NCBI RefSeq assembly: GCF_000231055.2
Contig: NZ_CM001466.1
Coordinates: forward strand, 4,695,720-4,758,332
Source of the DNA: Saccharomonospora azurea NA-128
GTDB taxonomy: Bacteria > Actinomycetota > Actinomycetes > Mycobacteriales > Pseudonocardiaceae
Length of the DNA: 62,613 bases
Direction: 5' to 3'
Each line of letters opens with the position of its first letter. The stretch's first letter is position 1. Below are positions 29,115 through 37,444 of this stretch, piece after piece. Under the pieces are notes generated by a model. It was not told the origin of the DNA. It saw only the letters and a list, made by a program, of their open reading frames with translations, and did not search any database. A program made the translations under genes and the position numbers.

Positions 29115-29150
29115 GTCGCGGTGTCCGTCGCGGTGTCCATCGCGGTGTCC
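29115..29150. repeat. Three 12-bp tandem repeats in the der/ROK convergent spacer
   Basis: GTCGCGGTGTCC occurs twice and ATCGCGGTGTCC once, head to tail without spacers, between two converging genes. The GTGTCC word is shared with the larger 21-bp repeats at 41.3 and 58.6 kb, though the units are otherwise different. Confidence 0.8.
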
Positions 29151-29167
29151 ACTGTCGAGCCGGAACG

Positions 29168-30498
29168 TCAGAGCACGGCAGTGCGCAGCGGCACGTCGAC
29201 CAGTGCGGGTCGGCCCGCAGGGCTGCCGTCGTCCACCCACCGGGCGAGCCGTTCCGGCGTGAACAGCTCGTCGATGGCCATGAACGCGGCGCCGACGAGA
29301 CCGGCGCGGTCACTGAGGGCGGAGCGCGTGATGCGAAGTTCGCGCGTCGCGAGTGGCAGCGAGCGCCGGTAGACGGTCTGCGGACGGCCGCCAGCAGCAG
29401 ATCGCCCGCCCCCGACACGCCACCACCGATGATCACCAGGGCGGGGTTGAAGAAGCTCACGAGCGTCGCGAGCAGGGTGCCCACGAGCCGGCCCGCGCGG
29501 GTCAGCAACTCGACCGACGTACGGTCGCCGCTCTGTGCCGCGCGGGAGACGTCGGCGGCCGTCACCGTGCCCGTGGTGGCGAGCACGTCGGCGAGGAACC
29601 GGCTGCGCCCCTCCTTGGCGGCGACCAGTCCGTCCCTGGCCAGCGCCGCACCACCCGCGTACGCCTCCAGGCAGCCCGTGTTGCCGCACCGGCACACCAC
29701 GTCGTCCTCCTCGGACGTGGCCGCGTGCCCGATGTCGCCCGCGCAACCCTGGCTGCCGCGGTGCAACGTGCCGTTGGAGATCAGCCCCGCGCCGATACCG
29801 GTGCCGATCTTGACGTACAGGATGTCGCGCTGCCCGCGTGCCGAGCCCGCGCGGAGCTCACCGAGGGCCATGGTGTTGACCTCGTTGTCCACCCACACCG
29901 GAGTGTCGTAGCGGCGGGCGAAGCGATCACGCACGGGGTAGCCGTCCCACCCCGGCATGATCGGGGGCGCGCTGGGCCGTCCGGTGGCGAACTCCACGGG
30001 CCCCGGCAGTCCGACGCCCACACCCCACACGGGAAGCTCCGGCGAGCCGAGCTCGGCACGGACGCGGGGCAGCAGGTCGTCGAACACCTCCTCGACCCGC
30101 GAGAGCACGGTCTCCGGTCCCGCGGCGATGTCGGCCGTCTCGGTGTGTTCGGCCAGCACGACTCCGGCGAGGTCGGTGACGCCCACGCTGATGCTCGTGG
30201 CCCCGAGCTCCGCGGCGAGGATCACACCCGCCCTCGCGCGGAACCTCAGCTCGCGCGGCGCACGGCCACCGCTGGACGGGCCGAGCGCACCCTCCTCCAG
30301 CAGCCCGGAGGCTGTGAGTTGAGTCACGCGCTGCGTCACGACCGTGCGGCCGAGGCCTGCATGTCTGCCGATCTCCGGCCGGGTCCTCGCGATACCCGAC
30401 CGCACCAGGTCGAGCACCGTGGACAGGCTGTCGGCGTGCTCGCCGACGGGAGTCGTCGTGGTCGTCTGGTCGGAATGGAACGCCTGCACCTCTCCCAT
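29168..30498 (-). pseudogene. ROK family transcriptional regulator, frameshifted near its C-terminus
   Basis: A ROK (repressor, ORF, kinase) protein with a MarR-like N-terminal helix-turn-helix (TRPEIGRHAGLGRTVVTQRV) and a sugar-kinase fold: LAAELGATSISVGVTDLAG, the catalytic-site GVGLPGPVEF, VWVDNEVNTMALGE, GTGIGAGLI and the zinc motif CRCGNTGCLEAYAG. After GDLLLAAVR the frame breaks at about 29379-29385; the expected continuation QTVYRRSLPLATRELRITRS lies in the -1 frame and ends at 29168. Total length 1331 is one short of a multiple of three, so a single-base loss explains it. One more base would give about 443 residues. True mutation or a sequencing error cannot be told apart here. Sugar-responsive regulation is the family role. 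Confidence 0.8.
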
Positions 30499-30623
30499 CT
30501 TTCCATCACGCCTCCACCGCGCGTTGCCTCCAGTCGGCCGGCTTCCGTGGTGTGGTGGGATTGAACGGGCGCCAGTAGGCGTTATGCCTGTGAGGCAGAA
30601 GTGGTGAGGTCAGGAGGTTGACG

Positions 30624-31547
30624 GTGGATCGCAATCCGGAGCAGCTGTACGACCTGGATTCCGGCGTGTCGGTTCCGGAGGAGGCGGTGCTGCTCTACCA
30701 CTTCGACGGGTTCGTCGACGCGGGATCGGCGGGAAGGATTCTCGTCGACCACCTGCGCTCGGAGTTCGACGGGCCTGTGGTGGCGCGGTTCGACGTCGAT
30801 CGTCTGCTCGACTACCGGTCGCGGCGGCCCACGATGACGTTCGCGGCGGACCACTGGGCCGGCTACGAGGACCCCGAGCTGGTGGTGCGCCTGCTGCACG
30901 ACGTCGAGGGGACGCCGGTGCTGCTGTTCACCGGGCCCGAACCCGACGTGCAGTGGGAGACGTTCATCGCGGCGGTGCGGGAGCTCATCCAGCGCTGGCG
31001 GGTCCGGCTGTCGGTCACCGCGCACGGCATCCCGATGGGCGTCCCGCACACCAGACCGTTGGGACTGACGGCGCACGCGACGCGCCCGGAGCTCGTGCGC
31101 AGCTACCGGTCCGCGTTCACCCACGTGCAGGTTCCGGGCAGCGCGGGTGCCCTGCTGCAGTACCGCTTGGGACAGGCCGGGCACGACGCCCTGGGCTTCG
31201 CCGCGCACGTCCCGCACTACCTCGCGCAGTCGCGGTACCCGGCTGCGGCATTGCGCCTGTTCGACGCCGTGACCGAGGCGACCGGGCTGCACGTCCCGCT
31301 GGCCGACCTGCGTGAGGCCGCGCACGCCGCGAACCTGGAGATCGACCGGCAGGTGGAGGACAGCACCGAGGTCGCCGAGGTCGTCACGGCGTTGGAGCGG
31401 CAGTACGACGCCTTCACCGAGGCGAGCCCCGAGAGCAACCTGCTGGCGGACACCGACGAGATGCCGAGCGGCGACGAGTTGGCGGCGGATTTCGAGCGCT
31501 TCCTCGCCGAACAGCAGCAGGGACGTTCGGAACCGGGGGAGGGCTGA
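30624..31547 (+). CDS. PAC2 family protein (proteasome assembly chaperone-like)
   Basis: A 307-residue soluble protein of the PAC2 superfamily, named for a eukaryotic proteasome assembly chaperone; actinobacteria have both proteasomes and several PAC2 paralogues. The family opening VLLYHFDGFVDAGSAGRILV (about residues 21-40) is clear, with VARFDVDRLLDYRSRRP, then SVTAHGIPMGVPHTRP and the GSAGALLQYRLGQAGHDALG segment. The last 60 residues are acidic and helical. GTG 30624 is chosen because AGGAGG (30612-30617) is 6 bases away; TTG 30618 would touch the site. Divergent from the ROK gene. Role unproven. Confidence 0.85.
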   Translation: MDRNPEQLYDLDSGVSVPEEAVLLYHFDGFVDAGSAGRILVDHLRSEFDGPVVARFDVDRLLDYRSRRPTMTFAADHWAGYEDPELVVRLLHDVEGTPVLLFTGPEPDVQWETFIAAVRELIQRWRVRLSVTAHGIPMGVPHTRPLGLTAHATRPELVRSYRSAFTHVQVPGSAGALLQYRLGQAGHDALGFAAHVPHYLAQSRYPAAALRLFDAVTEATGLHVPLADLREAAHAANLEIDRQVEDSTEVAEVVTALERQYDAFTEASPESNLLADTDEMPSGDELAADFERFLAEQQQGRSEPGEG

Positions 31548-31576
31548 CCCGGCGGCGGTGACCGTGCGCAGCGTCG

Positions 31577-32236
31577 TCAGCGAAACAGCGGTGCCGCCAG
31601 CCAGGCCGCCACTCCGACGAGGACGGCGGCGAAGCCGTAGTCGATCCAGCGCTTCGACCGCTCACTGCGAAACAGAGCGGTGAGTGCCCGGCCGCCGAGT
31701 GCCCAGGCGACGAAGGCGACGAGGTTGTTCAGTGTGAACACGATCGTGATCACCAGCACCGCGACGACGCCGCCGCCGTCGGGCGGCCTGAGGAACTGGG
31801 TGAACATCACCGCGATGATGTAGTAGGCCTTGGGGTTCAGCAGGAGGACGATCGCGCCGGACCGGAAGCCGATTCGCTGGTCCTGCCTCGTCGCGGCCGT
31901 CGTCCTGGAGCCGCCCTTCGTGCGAGCTGAACGGACGATCGTCACCGCAAGCCACAGCACGTAGAGGCTCCCGACTGCGCTGAGCACCGTCGCGAGCAAC
32001 GGATGTTCGAGGACGGTGACGCCCATTCCGAGCCCGATGGACGCGGCCACGACGAAGGTCGCGACGTGGTAACCGGCGAGGGCCGGCAGGGCGGCGCGCA
32101 GCCCCCGCGCCGCACCGAGCGCCGCGAAGAACGCGTTTCCCGGGCCCGGACTGTAGGCGAGCGGGAACAGGAAGACCAGGAGTGCGACGAGCGTGGCCGC
32201 GCTCGTCGCGGGCGTCAGGACGGTCGAGAAGATCAC
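31577..32236 (-). CDS. LysE/RhtB family amino acid exporter
   Basis: A 219-residue membrane protein with six hydrophobic segments. The LysE/RhtB mark near the N-terminus is present as FPLAYSPGPGNAFFAALGAA, and the mid-protein FRSGAIVLLLNPKAYYIIAV is the second conserved segment (family G-x-x-x-N-L-x-N-P-K). It would export amino acids or homoserine lactone-like compounds. GTG 32236 is taken as start because the frame upstream runs into the tRNA operon. It converges on the PAC2 gene with 29 bases between stops. Confidence 0.85.
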   Translation of the reverse strand: MIFSTVLTPATSAATLVALLVFLFPLAYSPGPGNAFFAALGAARGLRAALPALAGYHVATFVVAASIGLGMGVTVLEHPLLATVLSAVGSLYVLWLAVTIVRSARTKGGSRTTAATRQDQRIGFRSGAIVLLLNPKAYYIIAVMFTQFLRPPDGGGVVAVLVITIVFTLNNLVAFVAWALGGRALTALFRSERSKRWIDYGFAAVLVGVAAWLAAPLFR

Positions 32237-32321
32237 AGACCGAGTCTCGGAAGCCGTGGCCGCCCGTGCTGGCGGAGATCGGCCATGGTGATCCACGGCG
32301 CGGCAACCGAGTTGGGCAACG

Positions 32322-32362
32322 AAAAAGGCCCCCCATCCCGAGTGTTCTGGAAAGGGGGCCTT
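32322..32362 (-). terminator. Intrinsic terminator of the Gly-Cys-Val tRNA operon
   Basis: Read on the minus strand, AAGGCCCCC and GGGGGCCTT pair and are followed by a run of five T. This is a textbook rho-independent terminator, starting 2 bases after the CCA end of the Val tRNA. Confidence 0.9.
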
Positions 32363-32364
32363 GG

Positions 32365-32439
32365 TGGTGCGCGATACTGGGATCGAACCAGTGACCTCTA
32401 CCGTGTCAAGGTAGCGCTCTCCCGCTGAGCTAATCGCGC
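32365..32439 (-). tRNA. tRNA-Val (anticodon GAC), CCA encoded
   Basis: Minus-strand cloverleaf: acceptor GCGCGAT pairs with ATCGCGC, D arm GCTCAGCGGGAGAGC, anticodon loop TTGACAC between CTACC and GGTAG, T arm CTGGTTCGATCCCAG, discriminator A and an encoded CCA. GAC reads GUC and GUU codons. It is the last tRNA before the terminator and shares D and T arms exactly with the Val tRNA at 33527. Confidence 0.97.
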
Positions 32440-32440
32440 G

Positions 32441-32512
32441 AGGCGGAGACGGGAATCGAACCCGTGTACAGGGCTTTGCAGGCCCTTGCCTGAACCACTC
32501 GGCCACTCCGCC
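32441..32512 (-). tRNA. tRNA-Cys (anticodon GCA)
   Basis: Minus-strand cloverleaf: acceptor GGCGGAG with CTCCGCC, anticodon loop CTGCAAA between AGGGC and GCCCT, T arm CGGGTTCGATTCCCG, discriminator T as in Cys tRNAs. CCA is not encoded. It lies one base from the Val tRNA and 55 bases from the Gly tRNA. Confidence 0.97.
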
Positions 32513-32567
32513 GTTGGTGTGGATCAAGCGCGAGCTCGATCCAACTGCGGAATGCCCGCCGCAGTCG

Positions 32568-32640
32568 AGCGGACGACGGGATTCGAACCCGCGACCCTCA
32601 CCTTGGCAAGGTGATGCGCTACCAGCTGCGCTACGTCCGC
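32568..32640 (-). tRNA. tRNA-Gly (anticodon GCC)
   Basis: Minus-strand cloverleaf: acceptor GCGGACG with CGTCCGC, anticodon loop TTGCCAA between TCACC and GGTGA, T arm CGGGTTCGAATCCCG, discriminator T. CCA is not encoded. First tRNA of the Gly-Cys-Val operon. Confidence 0.97.
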
Positions 32641-32702
32641 AATTTGCGACTCCGTGTCGCTCGGCCTTCCGGTCGGTGACCCGTCGTCGTCGTGTGGAAA
32701 GA

Positions 32703-32732
32703 ACTGTATCGGATGGCCGAAACGCCCTTCAC
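32703..32732 (-). promoter_or_regulatory. Possible promoter of the tRNA operon
   Basis: On the minus strand GTGAAG (32732-32727) and TACAGT (32708-32703) are 18 bases apart, about 60 bases before tRNA-Gly. The -10 matches well; the -35 is weak. Confidence 0.4.
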
Positions 32733-32767
32733 GCGGGGGGTGGTCATGCTTCGGTGCACGTCCATGA

Positions 32768-33193
32768 TCAGCCCAAATCGTGCGGGATGAGCCGCGTGAG
32801 CGCGTCGTCGACGTCGACCCACAGGTGCTCGTTGCCCGGCAGGACCACGTCGTAGGTCTGGTCGAGGAAGTCGGCCAGCTCCTGAGCCGACGCCTCGAAC
32901 ATCGCGTGACCCGACGGGGAGTTCAGCTCCACGAAGACCGAGTCGGGGTCCTCGATCGACGGCTTGAGGCGCACGTCGCCGTCGCCTGCTTCACCGAGCA
33001 GTCCGTCGGCCAGGAGGTCGCGGGCGAAGACCCACTCGACCCAGCCGGCCCGGCCGGTGCGGAACGCGGCCACGACCGCGTACGGGTCACGGGTGTCGTA
33101 CCGCAGTTCGACCTTCACCGGGACCGGAGGCGTGCGCGGTGCCAGAAGGTCGAAGACCGCCGTGGACCGGAGCGTGACGTGTTCGTTTCGCAT
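32768..33193 (-). CDS. ssgB: SsgA/SsgB family sporulation and cell division regulator
   Basis: A 141-residue SsgA-like protein. In Streptomyces SsgB recruits FtsZ to future septum sites during sporulation. The family marks are VKVELRYDTRDPYAVVAAF (about residues 27-45), VEWVFARDLLADGL (about 52-65), GDVRLKPS and the C-terminal AQELADFLDQTYDVVLPGNE. Such genes occur only in morphologically complex actinobacteria, which makes this a lifestyle marker. ATG 33193 follows GAAGGG on the minus strand. Which of the SsgA-G branches it belongs to is a guess; the length and lack of extra domains favour SsgB. It lies between two tRNA loci. Confidence 0.88.
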   Translation of the reverse strand: MRNEHVTLRSTAVFDLLAPRTPPVPVKVELRYDTRDPYAVVAAFRTGRAGWVEWVFARDLLADGLLGEAGDGDVRLKPSIEDPDSVFVELNSPSGHAMFEASAQELADFLDQTYDVVLPGNEHLWVDVDDALTRLIPHDLG

Positions 33194-33526
33194 GGTCGTT
33201 ACCCTTCTGCTCCCTTCCGGCCGGTTCGGCCGTGTCCTATGGGTGAGACGCGCAGGGGCGTCGGTTCGCTCTCTACGAACCTGAACATCACCCGAACGTG
33301 TTCTCCGTGGTGGGGCCCCGGTACATCCTGCTCACATCAACGAGCAGAAGGACAGGTAAGTCGCGCGAATGTTGCAGCAGTCGCGACCTCCGGTTCGGAT
33401 CCGCCCCGCGGGGCGAATGGCACCGACTCCGTGTGTCACCAGCCGAAATCCCGCCGCCACTCACGAAAGGGGACCCCACTGACGGGGCTCGATCAGCCTC
33501 CGCTACAGTGGTTTCCACAACGCAAG
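33194..33526. other. Intergenic region ssgB / tRNA-Val, no gene seen
   Basis: 333 bases upstream of ssgB (leftward) and tRNA-Val (rightward). It holds a GGTTCG-7-CGAACC inverted repeat at 33263-33281, 70 bases before the ssgB start and a candidate operator, a 12-bp GCCCCGCGGGGC palindrome near 33402, and the tRNA promoter at its right end. No coding frame with a ribosome site was found. Confidence 0.5.
33479..33509 (+). promoter_or_regulatory. Promoter of tRNA-Val(CAC)
   Basis: CTGACG (33479-33484) and TACAGT (33504-33509) with a 19-base gap; the -10 ends 17 bases before the tRNA 5' end. Confidence 0.5.
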
Positions 33527-33601
33527 GGGCGATTAGCTCAGCGGGAGAGCGCTTCGTTCACACCGAAGAGGTCACTGGTTCGATCCCAGTATCGCCCACC
33601 A
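33527..33601 (+). tRNA. tRNA-Val (anticodon CAC), CCA encoded
   Basis: Acceptor GGGCGAT with ATCGCCC, D arm GCTCAGCGGGAGAGC, anticodon loop TTCACAC between CTTCG and CGAAG, T arm CTGGTTCGATCCCAG, discriminator A and encoded CCA. CAC reads GUG. The D and T arms are identical to those of the GAC tRNA on the other strand, so the pair probably arose by duplication. Confidence 0.97.
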
Positions 33602-33627
33602 CGAATATTGAGTTGTTTTTCCTGAAG

Positions 33628-33652
33628 GACCCGGCCAACCGCCGGGTCTTTC
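33628..33652 (+). terminator. Terminator of tRNA-Val(CAC)
   Basis: GACCCGGC and GCCGGGTC (8-bp perfect arms, loop CAACC) followed by TTTC. Confidence 0.85.
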
Positions 33653-34145
33653 TCATGTTCCCGTCGCCATTGGTTCCAACCGGCCACGATGGGGCGCGGA
33701 CCCCGTCCCGGGTGAACGGTTCGGGCACTGTCTGCGGCTGACCTCGCGACTCTGGTCGGCCAGTCGTCCACGACCGGGCGGCGTGGACTTCCGAGACCCA
33801 CCTGTTACGGTGGGTGCCCGATCACTCACGGCGACAAACGATGTTGCGTGATTGATTCCCTGCCGCGACAAATCTGTGTCGGGGTGTCGCGGGGTGTGGC
33901 CGCCGCCGGGGGCCGCTGGTCACACGGGTCGGGAACCTTCGTTCTCCAGCTCTCCCCAAGGTAGCGACGGTTCGCGTCGTTGTGACCTCCCTGTAACCAT
34001 GCCCACCTTGTGTCCGGCATCACGGTTTGTTCGCCGGTCGTTGTGGTGTCCTGGGGAGCTGTCCTCGTGACCCGGAGCCGGGTCGAGGAGCGCGGCGACT
34101 AGCATCGTGCCTGCACGTCAAACCACGTCCGCAAGGGAGTTCCCC
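33653..34145 (+). other. Long non-coding region upstream of thrS with two hairpins
   Basis: About 490 bases without a credible gene. TGGACT (33785-33790) and TACGGT (33806-33811) could form a promoter, which would give thrS a leader of some 325 bases. Hairpins: ACCCACC/GGTGGGT at 33796-33815 and CCGCGACA/TGTCGCGG at 33863-33892. A second -10-like TAGCAT is near 34099. No T-box core (TGGNACCGCG) is present. Confidence 0.45.
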
Positions 34146-36224
34146 GTGTCGCAGTCGTCGTCCGCCGCAGTCTCGTCCGCCTCGCGCGTGGTGGTGCGAG
34201 CAGGCACTACGGCGGGTGCCGCGGTGCGCGAGGCGGGTCACCCGAGCAAGGGTCCGCAGGCCGTCGTGGTCGTGCGGGATCCCGAGGGGACGCTTCGCGA
34301 CCTCGCGTGGGTTCCGGAGACCGACGTCGAGGTGGAGCCGGTCGCCGCCGACACCGAGGACGGTCGCAGTGTGATCCGGCACTCGGCGGCACACGTTCTC
34401 GCTCAGGCGGTGCAGCAGCAGTTCCCCGAGGCGAAGCTCGGCATCGGACCGCCGATCAAGGACGGCTTCTACTACGACTTCGCGGTCGACCGCCCGTTCA
34501 CCCCGGAGGACCTCCAGGCGCTCGAGAAGCGCATGAAGCAGATCATCAAGAGCGCCCAGCAGTTCTCGCGCCGGGTCGTCGAGTCGGTCGAGGCGGCCAG
34601 GGCCGAACTCGCCGACGAGCCCTTCAAGCTCGAACTGGTGGATCTGAAGTCCAGCGACGGTGCGGACGCCGTCGATACCTCCGAGGTCATGGAGGTCGGT
34701 GCGGGCGAGCTGACCATCTACGACAACCTCGACCCGCGCACCAAGGAACGCGTGTGGGGCGACCTGTGCCGCGGGCCTCACGTGCCGACGACGAAGTACA
34801 TCCCCGCGTTCAAGCTCACCCGGGTGGCCGCCGCGTACTGGCGTGGTGACGAGAAGAACCCCCAGCTGCAGCGCATCTACGGCACGGCGTGGGAGTCGTC
34901 GGAGGCGCAGGACGCCTACCTGGAGATGCTGGCGGAGGCCGAGCGCCGTGATCACCGCAAGCTCGGCGCGGAGCTCGACCTGTTCTCCTTCCCCGAGGAG
35001 ATCGGTTCGGGCCTGCCCGTGTTCCACCCCAAGGGCGGCGTGATCCGCCGGGAGATGGAGGACTATTCCCGGCGTCGGCACGAGGAGGCGGGCTACGAGT
35101 TCGTCAACACGCCGCACATCACCAAGGGGCAGTTGTTCGAGACTTCCGGTCACCTGCACTGGTACCGCGAGGGCATGTACCCGGGCATGCACCTCGACGC
35201 CGAGTACGACGACGACGGCACCGTGCGCAAGCCCGGCCAGGAGTACTTCCTGAAGCCGATGAACTGCCCGATGCACAACCTCATCTACCGCTCGCGTGGG
35301 CGCAGCTACCGGGAGCTGCCGCTGCGGCTGTTCGAGTTCGGCACGGTGTACCGCTACGAGAAGTCGGGCGTCGTGCACGGCCTCACCCGGGCGCGGGGCT
35401 TCACCCAGGACGACGCGCACATCTACTGCACCGTCGACCAGATGCACGACGAGATCAAGTCGTTGCTGCAGTTCGTGCTCGACCTGCTGCGCGACTACGG
35501 TCTCGACGACTTCTACCTCGAACTGTCCACGCGCGACCCGGAGAAGTCGATCGGCAGCGACGAGGACTGGGAGCGGGCCACCAACGCGCTGCGGGAGGCG
35601 GCCGAGTCGAGTGGTCTGGAGCTGGTGCTCGACCCCGGTGGTGCCGCGTTCTACGCGCCGAAGATCAGCGTGCAGGTCAAGGACGCCATCGGGCGGAGCT
35701 GGCAGATGTCGACCATCCAGGTCGATCTGATGGAGCCGGAGCTCTTCGACCTGGAGTACCAGGCGGCCGACGGGTCGCGGCAGCAGCCGGTGATGATCCA
35801 CCGGGCGCTGTTCGGGTCGATGGAGCGGTTCTTCGGTGTGTTGACCGAGCACTACGCCGGTGCGTTCCCAGCGTGGCTGGCTCCCGTGCAGGTCGTGGGC
35901 ATCCCGATCGCCGACGCGCACGTCGAGCACCTGCGCGGTGTCGAGAAGGCGCTGCGCGACCGCGGAATCCGGGTCGACATCGACACCAGTGACGACCGCA
36001 TGCAGAAGAAGATCCGCACGCACACCACGCAGAAGGTGCCGTTCCTGCTGCTCGCGGGCGCCAAGGACGTGGAAGCCGGAGCCGTGTCGTTCCGCTTCCG
36101 CGACGGCAGCCAGATCAACGGCGTTCCCGTGGCGAAGGCCGTGGAGGCGGTGGCCGACTGGGTTGCGCGCAGGGAGAACGCCTCGCCGACCGCGGAGGCC
36201 TTGGGAGCGTTCGTTGGCCAGTGA
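34146..36224 (+). CDS. thrS: Threonyl-tRNA synthetase
   Basis: ThrRS charges tRNA-Thr and clears Ser-tRNA-Thr by editing. The 692 residues have an N-terminal TGS domain, the second-additional editing domain with [20 protein letters not shown] (H-x3-H type) and the later Cys/His pair in [12 protein letters not shown], then the class II core: motif 2 region and zinc ligands in [29 protein letters not shown], motif 3 [20 protein letters not shown], and the anticodon-binding domain at the C-terminus. GTG 34146 follows AGGGAG with a 6-base gap. It overlaps the HIT gene by 11 bases. Confidence 0.97.
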   Translation: MSQSSSAAVSSASRVVVRAGTTAGAAVREAGHPSKGPQAVVVVRDPEGTLRDLAWVPETDVEVEPVAADTEDGRSVIRHSAAHVLAQAVQQQFPEAKLGIGPPIKDGFYYDFAVDRPFTPEDLQALEKRMKQIIKSAQQFSRRVVESVEAARAELADEPFKLELVDLKSSDGADAVDTSEVMEVGAGELTIYDNLDPRTKERVWGDLCRGPHVPTTKYIPAFKLTRVAAAYWRGDEKNPQLQRIYGTAWESSEAQDAYLEMLAEAERRDHRKLGAELDLFSFPEEIGSGLPVFHPKGGVIRREMEDYSRRRHEEAGYEFVNTPHITKGQLFETSGHLHWYREGMYPGMHLDAEYDDDGTVRKPGQEYFLKPMNCPMHNLIYRSRGRSYRELPLRLFEFGTVYRYEKSGVVHGLTRARGFTQDDAHIYCTVDQMHDEIKSLLQFVLDLLRDYGLDDFYLELSTRDPEKSIGSDEDWERATNALREAAESSGLELVLDPGGAAFYAPKISVQVKDAIGRSWQMSTIQVDLMEPELFDLEYQAADGSRQQPVMIHRALFGSMERFFGVLTEHYAGAFPAWLAPVQVVGIPIADAHVEHLRGVEKALRDRGIRVDIDTSDDRMQKKIRTHTTQKVPFLLLAGAKDVEAGAVSFRFRDGSQINGVPVAKAVEAVADWVARRENASPTAEALGAFVGQ

Positions 36225-36780
36225 CGACGAGTCGCGCGAGGAACCGCGCGAGGAGTTCGTGGAGCAGGACGGTGTGGGCGTCACGGACCAGCTGCAGCGG
36301 CTGTGGACCCCGCACCGTCTCGCCTACATCAAGGGCGAGAACAAGCCCGACGGCGACGGCGAGAGCGGCTGCCCGTTCTGCCGTCTCGCGGGGCTGGACG
36401 ACGAGAGTGCGCTGATCGTCGCGCGCGGTGAGTCGGTGTACGCGGTGCTCAACCTGTACCCGTACAACCCGGGGCACCTCATGGTGGTGCCCTACCGGCA
36501 CGTCGCCGACTACACCGACCTCACGGCCGAGGAGACCGCGGAGGTCGCCGACTTCACCAAGCACGCCATGCGGGTGATCAGATCGGTGTCGGGCGCGCAC
36601 GGCTTCAACATCGGTCTGAACCAGGGCGTGGCCGCCGGAGCGGGAATCGCCGCCCACTTGCACCAGCACGTGGTGCCGAGGTGGGGCGGCGACTCCAACT
36701 TCATGCCGGTCGTCGGGCACACCAAGGTGTTGCCGCAGCTCCTCGGGGAGACCCGCACGCTGCTCGCCGACGCCTGGTGA
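36214..36780 (+). CDS. HIT family nucleotide hydrolase/phosphorylase
   Basis: A 188-residue histidine-triad protein, the counterpart of Rv2613c (diadenosine tetraphosphate phosphorylase) by position next to thrS and pgsA. The active site is [15 protein letters not shown] (H-x-H-x-H-x-x, about residue 150), the nucleotide-binding half has [16 protein letters not shown], and a CPFC pair near residue 48 resembles the zinc-binding start of HIT enzymes. TTG 36214 is preferred because GGAG lies about 7 bases upstream and it gives the usual overlap with thrS; GTG 36274 is an alternative. Confidence 0.88.
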   Translation: MASDDESREEPREEFVEQDGVGVTDQLQRLWTPHRLAYIKGENKPDGDGESGCPFCRLAGLDDESALIVARGESVYAVLNLYPYNPGHLMVVPYRHVADYTDLTAEETAEVADFTKHAMRVIRSVSGAHGFNIGLNQGVAAGAGIAAHLHQHVVPRWGGDSNFMPVVGHTKVLPQLLGETRTLLADAW

Positions 36781-36799
36781 CCCGGCGGGCCCGACGGGG

Positions 36800-37348
36800 T
36801 CAGCCCTGCCGGACCGCTTCGATGTCGAGCTCGATGACGACCTTCTCGCTGACGACGGCCGTGGGGATGTTGGTGCCCACGCCGAAGTCGGAACGCTTGA
36901 TCTCCGTGCGGGCGGAGACACCGAGGACCTTGCTGCCCTCGGTCATGCCGTCGCCGAAGCCGCCGAGCTCGGCGATCAGGGTGACGGGCCGCGTGACGCC
37001 ACGCAGGGTCAGCTCGCCGTCGATCAGGTAGTCCTCGCCATCGACGCGCACGCCCGTGGAGCGAAAGCTCAGTGTGGGGTGGTTCTCGGCGTCGAGGAAG
37101 TCGGCGCTGCGCACGTGTTCGTCACGCTGCTGGTTCGTGGTGTCGATGCTCGCGGCCTGCATGGTCGCGGTCACCGACGAGTCGGCGACGTCGTCCGCCG
37201 TGACGATCTCGCCGGCCAGGTCGGTGAACCGGCCGCGGACCCGCGTCACGCCGAGGTGGCGTACGACGAAGCTGACGTTGGAGTGCACCGGGTCGATGGA
37301 CCAGGTGCCGGTGAGATAGCCGGGGATCTCGGTCGTGCTGGTGGTCAT
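36800..37348 (-). CDS. yceI: YceI family lipocalin-like protein
   Basis: A 182-residue beta-barrel protein of the YceI family, which binds polyisoprenoid or other amphipathic lipids. The marks are GTWSIDPVHSNVSFVVRHLG (about residues 11-30), the S-F-R-S-T-G strand, GELTLRGVTRPVTLIAELG and SARTEIKRSDFGVG. No signal peptide, so it appears cytoplasmic, as is common in actinobacteria. ATG 37348 follows AGGGGAAA. Divergent from the MarR gene with a 96-base shared control region, indicating that MarR controls it. The pair is inserted between the HIT gene and pgsA, adjacent genes in mycobacteria. Confidence 0.92.
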   Translation of the reverse strand: MTTSTTEIPGYLTGTWSIDPVHSNVSFVVRHLGVTRVRGRFTDLAGEIVTADDVADSSVTATMQAASIDTTNQQRDEHVRSADFLDAENHPTLSFRSTGVRVDGEDYLIDGELTLRGVTRPVTLIAELGGFGDGMTEGSKVLGVSARTEIKRSDFGVGTNIPTAVVSEKVVIELDIEAVRQG

Positions 37349-37399
37349 GGGGTTTCCCCTCTGTGATCGATCTTGCAGGCGCACTCTAACGCACGAATA

Positions 37400-37413
37400 G
37401 TTGAGAGCTCAAC
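37400..37413. promoter_or_regulatory. MarR-type operator between yceI and marR
   Basis: GTTGAG-AG-CTCAAC is a 14-bp inverted repeat with a 2-base centre, the size and TTGA..TCAA form typical for MarR-family sites. It lies about 20 bases upstream of the -10 of the MarR gene and 52 bases from the yceI start. Confidence 0.6.
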
Positions 37414-37431
37414 CAGTCTGGGGGAGGTGGC

Positions 37432-37437
37432 TAGACT
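37432..37437 (+). promoter_or_regulatory. Putative -10 box, leaderless start of marR
   Basis: TAGACT ends 7 bases before ATG 37445. A G-run in the gap is not placed as a good Shine-Dalgarno. Confidence 0.45.
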
Positions 37438-37444
37438 GGGGGCC

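Noticed and set aside
29379-29400. Programmed frameshift in the ROK gene
   Set aside because: No slippery X-XXY-YYZ run, no stop nearby in the first frame and no stable downstream structure; ROK proteins are not known to use recoding.
32365-33601. Integrated element at the tRNA genes
   Set aside because: No integrase, no direct repeat of a tRNA 3' end, and all genes around are ordinary actinomycete genes with normal composition.
33653-34145. T-box riboswitch or cyclic di-AMP (ydaO) riboswitch before thrS
   Set aside because: No TGGNACCGCG core. A GGTCGGGAACC stretch recalls part of ydaO, but the GGGGTGAAT part and fold are missing.
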